Of a DNA stretch of 64,000 nt, positions 56,304 to 64,000 are shown piece after piece (the stretch's first letter is position 1; each line of letters begins with the position of its first letter). The notes under the pieces are model-generated. The model did not search any database. It was not told the DNA's origin and was given only the letters and a program-made list of their open reading frames with translations. The DNA is from Providencia alcalifaciens. GTDB taxonomy: Bacteria > Pseudomonadota > Gammaproteobacteria > Enterobacterales > Enterobacteriaceae. The position numbers and the translations under genes are program-made. The stretch is from the NCBI RefSeq assembly GCF_020271745.1, contig NZ_CP084296.1, positions 248,001-312,000 of the forward strand, given 5' to 3'.

Positions 56304-59300
56304 ATGCCTAAGTTTTTTATAGATAGACCAATTTTTGCATGGGTAATTGCGATTATCACCATGCTTGCGGGTCTGCTGGCAATTATCAAGTTACCTGTCG
56401 CTCAGTACCCGACGATTGCACCGCCGGCTGTTTCCATTTCAGCTAACTACCCAGGGGCGGATGCGTCAACGGTACAAAATACGGTGACCCAAGTTATCGA
56501 ACAGAATATGAACGGTATCGATAACTTGGTGTACATGTCATCAACCAGTGATTCATCAGGTTCAGCAAGTATTACGCTGACTTTTGAAGCGGGTACTGAT
56601 GGCGATATTGCCCAAGTACAGGTACAGAATAAGCTCCAGTTGGCGATGCCACTATTACCTCAAGAAGTACAGCAACAAGGTATTAGTGTGGATAAGTCAA
56701 CCAGCTCATTCTTAATGGTTGCAGGCTTTATTTCTAAAGACGGTTCAATGGGTCAATACGACATTGCCGACTACGTAGGGTCAAATATTAAAGACCCACT
56801 TAGCCGTGTAAATGGTGTTGGTGAAACCCAGCTATTTGGTACCCAATATGCAATGCGTATTTGGTTAAAACCAGAGCAACTTGTTAAGTACAATATGACA
56901 ACTTCGGATGTCATTAACGCGATTCGTGTACAAAACAACCAAGTTGCAGCCGGTCAGTTAGGGGGAACTCCTCCTGTTGGCGGTCAGCGTTTGAACGTCT
57001 CAATTATTGCTCAAACCCGTTTAAGTAACGTTGAAGAGTTCTCTAACATCTTACTGCGTGTGAACCAAGATGGTTCTCAAGTCCGTTTAAAAGATTTAGC
57101 CACTGTTCAACTGGGTGCGGAGAACTACAGTACCGTTGCTCGCTTTAACGGTATGCCAGCAGCAGGTATTGGTATTAAATTAGCAACGGGTGCTAACGCA
57201 CTGGATACCGCTAATAACGTACGTGCAGCTTTAGCTGAGATGGAACCGTTCTTCCCGGAAGGGTTAGAAGTTGTTTACCCATACGATACAACGCCATTCG
57301 TTAAGATTTCGATTAACGAGGTAGTTAAAACGCTAGTTGAAGCGATCATGCTGGTTGTTGTGGTTATGTATCTGTTCTTACAGAACATCCGTGCAACATT
57401 GATCCCAACTATCGCCGTACCGGTGGTTCTGTTAGGTACCTTTGCTATCTTGTCTGCTTTTGGCTACTCGATAAACACCTTAACCATGTTTGCGATGGTA
57501 CTTGCCATCGGTCTTCTCGTGGATGACGCCATCGTTGTTGTTGAAAACGTTGAGCGTGTTATGCAAGAAGAAGGTCTGCCACCAAAAGAGGCGACCAAAA
57601 AATCCATGGGGCAAATTCAAGGTGCTCTGGTCGGTATTGCAATGGTGCTGTCTGCGGTATTTATCCCAATGGCCTTCTTCGGTGGGTCTACAGGGGCAAT
57701 TTACCGTCAGTTCTCTATCACTATCGTTTCATCGATGCTGCTATCGGTATTAGTTGCGATGATCCTGACCCCTGCACTGTGTGCAACTATGTTGAAGCCA
57801 ATTGAAAAAGGCAGCCATGGTTCCACAAAAGGGTTCTTTGGATGGTTTAACCGCGTATTTGAAAAGCAAGCTCACCATTACACAGACAGCGTCAGCCGTA
57901 TGTTGAATGGTACAGGTCGTTACCTTGTGATCTACGTATTACTGGTCGTAGGTATGGCATTTATGTTCGTTCGTCTGCCATCATCCTTCTTACCAGCAGA
58001 AGACCAAGGCGTGTTCTTATCCATGGTGCAGTTACCACCGGGGTCAACTCAAGAGCAAACCGAAGTCATCTTGGATGAAGTGAGTAATTACTTCAGAGTA
58101 GATGAAGGTAAAAACGTTGAGTCTGTATTTACTGTTGGTGGCTTTAGCTTTGCAGGTGCAGGGCAAAACATGGGTCTGGCGTTCGTCGTTCTGAAAAACT
58201 GGGATGAGCGTAAAGGCAAAGAAAACCATGTTGATGCGATTGTTGCGCGTGCAAACGCTGCGCTATCTAAAAAACAAGGTGCGATGATTTATGCCTTTAA
58301 CTTACCTGCCATCGTCGAATTAGGAACATCAAATGGTTTCGACTTCGAACTGGTTGATAAGGGTGGCTTAGGTCATGAAAAACTGATGGAAGCTCGTAAT
58401 CAGTTACTTGGACTGGCAGCTCAGCACCCTGAAATTCTGCAAGGTGTTCGTCCAAACGGTCAGAATGATACATCGCAATACCGTATTTATATCGACCAAC
58501 AAAAAGCTCAGGCGCAAGGCGTTGCTATCAGCGATATCAACGCAACTCTCAGCTCCGTGTTTGGTGGTACTTACGTCAACGACTTTATCGACCGCGGTCG
58601 TGTGAAGAAAGTTTACGTACAAGGTGACGCGGAAAGCCGTATGCTGCCGTCAGATATCAGCAACCTGTATGTTCGTAATAACCAAGGAAAAATGGTGCCA
58701 TTCTCGGCATTCTTAGACACATCTCAAGATCCTTGGAAATATGGTTCACCACGTTTAGAACGTTATAACGGTGTTCCAGCAATGAACATTCAAGGTCAAG
58801 CAACAGAAGGTCAAAGTACCGGTGCTGCAATGCTGATGATGGAAAAACTGACCACAGAAAACCTACCTGCGGGTATCGGTTATGAGTGGACAGGTATGTC
58901 GTACCAAGAGCGTTTGTCTGGTAACCAGGCACCTGCCCTGTATGCGATTTCCCTGATTGTTGTATTCCTGTGTCTGGCTGCACTGTATGAAAGCTGGTCT
59001 GTACCGTTCTCAGTTATGTTAGTGGTTCCACTTGGGGTTATCGGTGCGTTACTCTTCACCTCAGTACGAGGCTTAGATAACGACGTTTACTTTAAAGTAG
59101 GACTGTTAACCACCATTGGGTTATCGGCGAAGAACGCAATCTTGATTGTTGAATTCGCCAAAGACTTGATGGAGAAAGAAGGTAAAGGATTGATTGAAGC
59201 AACATTAGATGCGGTTAAAATGCGTCTAAGACCAATCCTGATGACATCACTGGCATTTATGCTGGGCGTTATCCCTCTGGTATTCAGTAATGGTGCAGGT

Positions 59301-59462
59301 TCTGCGGCGCAGAACTCGGTCGGTACAGGTGTACTGGGTGGTATGTTCGCAGCAACATCATTGGCTATCTTCTTCGTTCCGGTATTCTTTGTGGTGATCC
59401 GTCGCCGTTTTGCAAAGACACCAGAGCACGTTGATAACCATCAGCCGCCAGCAGCTCATTAA
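56304..59462 (+). CDS. acrB: RND multidrug efflux pump AcrB
   Basis: AcrB is the proton-driven inner-membrane trimer of the AcrAB-TolC pump, exporting drugs, dyes and bile salts. At 1052 residues it shows 12 TM helices, two large periplasmic loops, the proton-relay Asp pair ([16 protein letters not shown]) and the TM10 Lys region ([20 protein letters not shown]). The start [17 protein letters not shown] is diagnostic. A strong terminator follows. Confidence 0.98.
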   Translation: MPKFFIDRPIFAWVIAIITMLAGLLAIIKLPVAQYPTIAPPAVSISANYPGADASTVQNTVTQVIEQNMNGIDNLVYMSSTSDSSGSASITLTFEAGTDGDIAQVQVQNKLQLAMPLLPQEVQQQGISVDKSTSSFLMVAGFISKDGSMGQYDIADYVGSNIKDPLSRVNGVGETQLFGTQYAMRIWLKPEQLVKYNMTTSDVINAIRVQNNQVAAGQLGGTPPVGGQRLNVSIIAQTRLSNVEEFSNILLRVNQDGSQVRLKDLATVQLGAENYSTVARFNGMPAAGIGIKLATGANALDTANNVRAALAEMEPFFPEGLEVVYPYDTTPFVKISINEVVKTLVEAIMLVVVVMYLFLQNIRATLIPTIAVPVVLLGTFAILSAFGYSINTLTMFAMVLAIGLLVDDAIVVVENVERVMQEEGLPPKEATKKSMGQIQGALVGIAMVLSAVFIPMAFFGGSTGAIYRQFSITIVSSMLLSVLVAMILTPALCATMLKPIEKGSHGSTKGFFGWFNRVFEKQAHHYTDSVSRMLNGTGRYLVIYVLLVVGMAFMFVRLPSSFLPAEDQGVFLSMVQLPPGSTQEQTEVILDEVSNYFRVDEGKNVESVFTVGGFSFAGAGQNMGLAFVVLKNWDERKGKENHVDAIVARANAALSKKQGAMIYAFNLPAIVELGTSNGFDFELVDKGGLGHEKLMEARNQLLGLAAQHPEILQGVRPNGQNDTSQYRIYIDQQKAQAQGVAISDINATLSSVFGGTYVNDFIDRGRVKKVYVQGDAESRMLPSDISNLYVRNNQGKMVPFSAFLDTSQDPWKYGSPRLERYNGVPAMNIQGQATEGQSTGAAMLMMEKLTTENLPAGIGYEWTGMSYQERLSGNQAPALYAISLIVVFLCLAALYESWSVPFSVMLVVPLGVIGALLFTSVRGLDNDVYFKVGLLTTIGLSAKNAILIVEFAKDLMEKEGKGLIEATLDAVKMRLRPILMTSLAFMLGVIPLVFSNGAGSAAQNSVGTGVLGGMFAATSLAIFFVPVFFVVIRRRFAKTPEHVDNHQPPAAH

Positions 59463-59478
59463 TCACTAATGCGTTAAA

Positions 59479-59504
59479 AAAAGCCCCCTTCATTGGGGGC
59501 TTTT
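59479..59504. terminator. Bidirectional terminator between acrB and the toxin gene
   Basis: AAAAGCCCCC (59479-59488) with GGGGGCTTTT (59495-59504) around a 6-base loop, with A and T tracts on both sides. It ends acrAB and the convergent toxin gene. Confidence 0.92.
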
Positions 59505-59527
59505 CATTTTATTCTCATCCAGCATGA

Positions 59528-62500
59528 TTAGCTTAGAAAATGCTGAACTGCATTGACTGGTAATATTTTTGATGTGTGCTGATTCAATAGCCCGTTTGCG
59601 CCTTGAAAAGGACTGAGATCATTAGTTGGCGTTAATTGGCTACAACTATCAGCTAAAGAATCCAAATTATCATTACACTCTGATTTATCTTCAAAATAAC
59701 GCGATAGATACATTGCACCATGGGCTGTATTAAGGACATTCGCAAGGTCACTTGTATTTATAGTTCTGTCATCAAAATGAATTATTAAGTGCCGATTCTC
59801 TGAATCATTTGAGCCATAAATATTATGTAACACCAATGATGTTTGATTAATGGAGTCAGTAATAATTAGATCACTATTACGTCGATTAACAAAAATCGAA
59901 TTATTCTCAACTTTTATCGGGAGCATCAGATAATCAACGGCCTTATCTTGTGATTGATTATCAATAATAATTGCCTGATGATGCTGCCAATCCTCCATAC
60001 TCAAGTGATAGGTATCTTTCCCTTCCCCACCGCTCAAGATCAACGTCTGAACATCTTTTAATTGCGTTGGTGCAAGAATGTCACCATGATTAGTCCCTTT
60101 TATTACTAATGATGAGCCGAATTGACTTTGATTAGATAATGGATAAAAAATAATTTGTCCTTCAAGAGTGAGTATCATTAACCCATCCCCCATTTTCTGC
60201 ACATTTTTTATCGCTATCGTCGGATATAAATCAACTGGGTTAGGTAAAGACTCCGGCAATTGTAAAACAGCATTATCAGTGAATATTTCAGCCAATTGGG
60301 TACTAGAGATGGCTTTTTGCTGATACAGTTTTTTAGTCTGTACATCAAATATAATTCCACTCTCTGCATGTTGATCAAACCCTAAAAACTGTAATGTATT
60401 CTCAGATGATGATGATTTGTTAATAATGATTTGGCCTTTAAAATACCAAGCGGGTAAAATTTGCTCTTCTTCTTTACCTTTTAGACCCAATAATGTGATT
60501 GCATTCGGCTCATTAATAAAATCATTTAAGATATTCCAATCAACTGGTTTATTTTCAGCCCCTAATTTATTCAGCGCAACCACCTCAGCACTGCCATTAA
60601 CATTAAGTTGCTTTACTACACCATTTTTATGTAAAACCAATAAGTTACCTTGCCAATTAAAAACTGTTTCTATTTCACTAAAACTTAGTCGCTTAGCCGT
60701 TGGATTATGAAGATCAATAACCTCTTGCCCTGGCCCCTCTTGGCGGAAAATAACATCATCCTCTTTGCTGTAAAAGAAAAAAACCTCGCCTCCATTATCG
60801 TCAAATAGGCTACCAACCAATGTTAGATCGGTTGGTGGCTCCCAATTCCAAGTATCCGTTAGTGGATCAAAACATTTAAAACGAGTGCCTACAATTTTTA
60901 ACAATGTCGGTGTTGTTTTACTTACCGTGAATAAACCTTCAATTTCGAGTAATTCATGTCTATTCATAAAACCAACATAAGTATTTCCAATCACTTCTTC
61001 GAATGGAATTCTATTCGCAAGCTGCCTATCCATATACGCTAATTCATTCGGATTACTCGAAAACCAATGTAGTGTCTGAGATAGATGTGAAACTTGCTCT
61101 TGGTCATAATTATAAGGTCTTTCTAAGTTAGGCTTAATTAATACGCCATCATCAGTGCGTAACCAATAAACGTGCATGATACCTAGATGATCTGTATTTT
61201 TAATCATCACCATTTTGGCTAATTTAGGTAATGGAGACAAAGGGGATTCATCAATATTTTCTTGGCTAGATTCAATGGTATTCGAATGGGTCAAATAGCT
61301 GTGTTTTAAAATTTGATCACGTCTTTGAGGAGGAATAACCGCATTTGTTTTATTCAATATAGACATTAAAACTGCATCATTAGAAATACAGTAAAGCTCT
61401 AATTGATTATCCACTATACGGTAGGTAAGATTTACTTTACTTCCTCTATATATCTTTGTTATTTCGACACAGACTATATTATTAGTTATTCCCATTTTCT
61501 CAATTTTTGCATCATGACCTAAAAGATCTATAAAATCAAAATGCATTTTTAGAGAGCCTGAATGAATATCAGCTACCCATGCAATATTTTCTTTTTCAGA
61601 ATAAAAATAAACATCATCACCACTAATACAAACCAATATCGCAGATTGATTTTCTTTATTTATAGAGTTGCTATAAAACATACGCTTATCTGCAATACTA
61701 TAGAAAGCACGACCAATATCTACACCATGATGTTGATAATGATTAACAACCACATACTGCTTATGTAACTCACCTTTTTGAGCTAACTCATCAAGAAAAG
61801 ACTCAATTGAGCGCTCTTTTAAATTCCAGTGTATTCCATTCAGGCTAATCACTTCTGCCACTTTATCTTTAAAGTTAATTTCTGTGATCTCTTGCTGGCT
61901 ATTAACCAGACGAATTACATTAAGTTTAGCTGAATCATCAACATAGATAGTCATGCTACCGACTTCTATATGATCATCCATAATTTTAATCGCCATATTT
62001 TGGTCACTATCAATAAAGCTGGTATCAATAACCCAGGTAGATTGATGATTTAAAAATGGTGACTGCTTTAATTTTAAATAACTTCCATGATTGACAGAAA
62101 TTTGATATTCACCACCATACCCAATAAAATCGTACTCTATATAACCATGCCAAGAATCTGGTAATGTAGGAATAATTAAATGCTTATTTACAGAATCCAG
62201 CTTGATATTAATCGGTGTAAAAACATATTCAAAGTTTAACTCTGAAATAACATATTCCAAGCCACAATAAAAATAATCGAAATAAAATTGATAGTTTTCC
62301 TCCATCTCTCTAAGAATAGAGTAACCACTATCTCCTCGGGATGTTCCACCAAATAGAGAGCTGTATTTATAATTAATATACGATTTAGGAATAGCAGGCA
62401 GCACAATGGTATTAGACTGTGTACTATCAAAGCTGACCTTATTTGAAAAAATGCCAACAGCTTCCCTCACATTAATAGCGTTACGTTTATTAATCTCCGC

Positions 62501-64000
62501 GCGTGGTGACGATTGAAAATCACTTAAAGCACTATGTCCTATGCTCCATGATCTTTTTTCACCACGGTAAATATATTGGCTCCCTAAAGTGAATGTTCGC
62601 TCTAAAAAATCGATATCCTCTATGACAATACCATTTGTTGGTATCAATAGTTTTTTTTCAGCATGATAGGATATAGCTGCATTTTGATAGATTTCTTTAT
62701 AATGTGTAAAAATAGCACCAACTTCTGCCGCTTCACCAGCATGACGCTCATTAATTCTTACTAATTCCGCGACCCCTATGCCAAGACCGGTTAAAGGAAC
62801 AGCTAGAGGCATTGCAACACCCGCAACAGTTTCAGCACCTAACATAGATGCTCCATATCCCACAATACTGGTGGTAAGTACAGAGGAATCAAAGGCTAAT
62901 CGAGTTCCAATAACTGCACTTTGCTGCTCATTCTCTACATTTGCGAGCTCATAAATATCAAAACCAACCATCGCACCTTGAAAAATAGCGCCAACACCTT
63001 CATTTGCTGTGCGTAAAAGGGAAGATGAAAAACTATTCATCTCTGTTGTTACAACCGCCGCTCCATCCTTCCAAAGTGTACTTGCCAATTGAGTAACTCT
63101 TGATATGTCATTTAGTGCTCCATGAGCCATCATGGCATAGCTCACATAAGCATGAATTTTCAAGGCTGCATCTAGATTGGAAGAACGTTCTGAGGTTACT
63201 GATTGGCGATTACGATTTGCAGACCATTCAATCAATGCCTTAATACCAATGGCGGAATTAAGCCCGTCAACATGTTCAGCATTAATCGTACCTTCTGACA
63301 TATCCTCGTGTTGTAGCTCTAAGTCATTAAACGTGTAGTGCTGGCTAAAATTCGCTATGGACTCATTAAAATATTGTTTGAATTCAAAAAATGTAGCGTC
63401 CTCCGTTTCAATCCAACGAGGCGCCTCTTCATCGCCTCGATGGATAAACTGAACCCGATATTGCCCACTATCAAGTTTATCTGTACTAGCAAACACTGGA
63501 ATCCAACCTTCGTCTAACTGATTTAATTTGCTAATTTTATTGATTGACGATTCAAGGCGAGCTCCCCATTGTTCAGCATTTAAAATACAAAGGGAGGTTT
63601 TGATTTGTCTGTCTTCCATTAAGGTGTTTTGTTTCTCTAAAAAAACTTTCATGACTTGGTGACTCTGAGTAACCTCAGATAGGTCCGTAGAAGAAACGAG
63701 ATCTCCTACATTTAATCCCGAGCCAACACCAACACTTGCCATTTTCTCAACATCAATAGCAATAAGCTCAAATATAGGCTTTGATTTATCAATTAACGCA
63801 TCATATTTATAAGCCATTTTCTTCTTATTCATAAAATGGTTTAAAGCAGAGAATAATTTTTTATGATCATCAAAGGTATAAATTCCAAAGTTAGGGTCAT
63901 AAAAATAATAGTAAACCTTGCCACTGTTACTTAATTTTCCTATTAACATTGAGTGGGTTTGAGTATTTAAGGCATACATTTTCATTGCCTCACCTTCAGT
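59528..64000 (-). CDS. Giant LifA/ToxB-like toxin, C-terminal part: C58 protease end, TcdA/TcdB pore-forming region, RTX motif
   Basis: The minus-strand frame stays open through base 64000; the ATG at 63985 is probably internal, since ACT-GAA-GGT-GAG-GCA precedes it in frame. The following numbers count from that Met. Residues 10-34 read THSMLIG...FYDPNFG, the His/Asp half of a YopT-like C58 cysteine protease; its Cys would lie upstream. Residues about 235-430 fit the TcdA/TcdB pore-forming domain, with a hydrophobic stretch about 330-410 (AIFQGAMVGFDIYEL, LTTSIVGYGASMLG, AMPLAVPLTGLGIGVAEL). A long beta-rich region follows, with one RTX nonapeptide GGEGKDTYH at 1319-1327. It looks AT-rich against acrAB, suggesting transfer. 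A LifA/Efa1-type architecture is inferred; the target is unknown. Confidence 0.8.
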   Translation of the reverse strand, partial: TEGEAMKMYALNTQTHSMLIGKLSNSGKVYYYFYDPNFGIYTFDDHKKLFSALNHFMNKKKMAYKYDALIDKSKPIFELIAIDVEKMASVGVGSGLNVGDLVSSTDLSEVTQSHQVMKVFLEKQNTLMEDRQIKTSLCILNAEQWGARLESSINKISKLNQLDEGWIPVFASTDKLDSGQYRVQFIHRGDEEAPRWIETEDATFFEFKQYFNESIANFSQHYTFNDLELQHEDMSEGTINAEHVDGLNSAIGIKALIEWSANRNRQSVTSERSSNLDAALKIHAYVSYAMMAHGALNDISRVTQLASTLWKDGAAVVTTEMNSFSSSLLRTANEGVGAIFQGAMVGFDIYELANVENEQQSAVIGTRLAFDSSVLTTSIVGYGASMLGAETVAGVAMPLAVPLTGLGIGVAELVRINERHAGEAAEVGAIFTHYKEIYQNAAISYHAEKKLLIPTNGIVIEDIDFLERTFTLGSQYIYRGEKRSWSIGHSALSDFQSSPRAEINKRNAINVREAVGIFSNKVSFDSTQSNTIVLPAIPKSYINYKYSSLFGGTSRGDSGYSILREMEENYQFYFDYFYCGLEYVISELNFEYVFTPINIKLDSVNKHLIIPTLPDSWHGYIEYDFIGYGGEYQISVNHGSYLKLKQSPFLNHQSTWVIDTSFIDSDQNMAIKIMDDHIEVGSMTIYVDDSAKLNVIRLVNSQQEITEINFKDKVAEVISLNGIHWNLKERSIESFLDELAQKGELHKQYVVVNHYQHHGVDIGRAFYSIADKRMFYSNSINKENQSAILVCISGDDVYFYSEKENIAWVADIHSGSLKMHFDFIDLLGHDAKIEKMGITNNIVCVEITKIYRGSKVNLTYRIVDNQLELYCISNDAVLMSILNKTNAVIPPQRRDQILKHSYLTHSNTIESSQENIDESPLSPLPKLAKMVMIKNTDHLGIMHVYWLRTDDGVLIKPNLERPYNYDQEQVSHLSQTLHWFSSNPNELAYMDRQLANRIPFEEVIGNTYVGFMNRHELLEIEGLFTVSKTTPTLLKIVGTRFKCFDPLTDTWNWEPPTDLTLVGSLFDDNGGEVFFFYSKEDDVIFRQEGPGQEVIDLHNPTAKRLSFSEIETVFNWQGNLLVLHKNGVVKQLNVNGSAEVVALNKLGAENKPVDWNILNDFINEPNAITLLGLKGKEEEQILPAWYFKGQIIINKSSSSENTLQFLGFDQHAESGIIFDVQTKKLYQQKAISSTQLAEIFTDNAVLQLPESLPNPVDLYPTIAIKNVQKMGDGLMILTLEGQIIFYPLSNQSQFGSSLVIKGTNHGDILAPTQLKDVQTLILSGGEGKDTYHLSMEDWQHHQAIIIDNQSQDKAVDYLMLPIKVENNSIFVNRRNSDLIITDSINQTSLVLHNIYGSNDSENRHLIIHFDDRTINTSDLANVLNTAHGAMYLSRYFEDKSECNDNLDSLADSCSQLTPTNDLSPFQGANGLLNQHTSKILPVNAVQHFLS

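Noticed and set aside
62236-62457. 73-codon minus-strand frame inside the toxin gene in another phase
   Set aside because: It is an overlapping same-strand frame with no start signal and no homology.

Overview
The window looks like chromosome from a low-GC member of the Enterobacterales, most likely a Providencia-like Morganellaceae. The evidence is close protein similarity to E. coli core genes, the E. coli-type gene order, two ERIC elements and near-canonical PurR, CueR, AcrR and sigma-32 sites. The genus is an inference from recalled protein similarity; no database search was possible.

The backbone is the E. coli folD-to-acrB block in reverse: tRNA-Arg(UCU)-folD-ybcJ, cysS-ppiB-lpxH-purEK, ybbP-ybbA-tesA-ybbO-cnoX-qmcA-ybbJ, cueR-copA, ybaP-ybaK-ushA-fsr-ybaL, gsk, hemH-adk-htpG-recR-ybaB-dnaX-apt, priC-priM, mscK, acrR-acrAB. 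Accessory genes sit between these blocks. At the left edge is a truncated ydeP-like molybdopterin oxidoreductase gene (1-2141). Next to it is a decayed prophage end (about 2500-3646) with an integrase pseudogene against the tRNA-Arg gene. A SptP/YopH-like tyrosine phosphatase lies between ybcJ and cysS (5070-6155). An MFS transporter and a secreted phytase-like esterase lie between purK and ybbP. An uncharacterised catabolic module occupies 32589-38994. A FepE/Wzz-type chain-length regulator lies between gsk and hemH, and a YchN-like DsrE protein lies beside acrR. From 59528 to the right edge runs the 3' part of a very large toxin gene.

Three loci stand out. (1) The right-edge reading frame stays open to base 64000. 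It begins with the His and Asp parts of a YopT-like C58 cysteine protease, continues into a hydrophobic TcdA/TcdB-type pore-forming region and carries one RTX-type nonapeptide, so it is probably the C-terminal part of a LifA/Efa1-like giant toxin. (2) The tyrosine phosphatase resembles the catalytic domains of the type III effectors SptP and YopH, but sits alone among housekeeping genes. (3) The module at 32589-38994 combines a DeoR-type regulator, two FAD enzymes resembling anaerobic glycerol-3-phosphate dehydrogenase subunits, a glycerol-kinase-like FGGY kinase lacking a key glycerol-binding arginine, and an EutH-family permease. A divergent promoter region with a perfect CRP-type dyad sits between its two arms. 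It looks like an undescribed pathway for a small polyol or amino-alcohol.

Other details: ERIC elements abut the stop codons of cysS and recR; dnaX keeps the A-AAA-AAG programmed frameshift; CopA has three metal-binding domains; CnoX lacks its CXXC-position cysteines.
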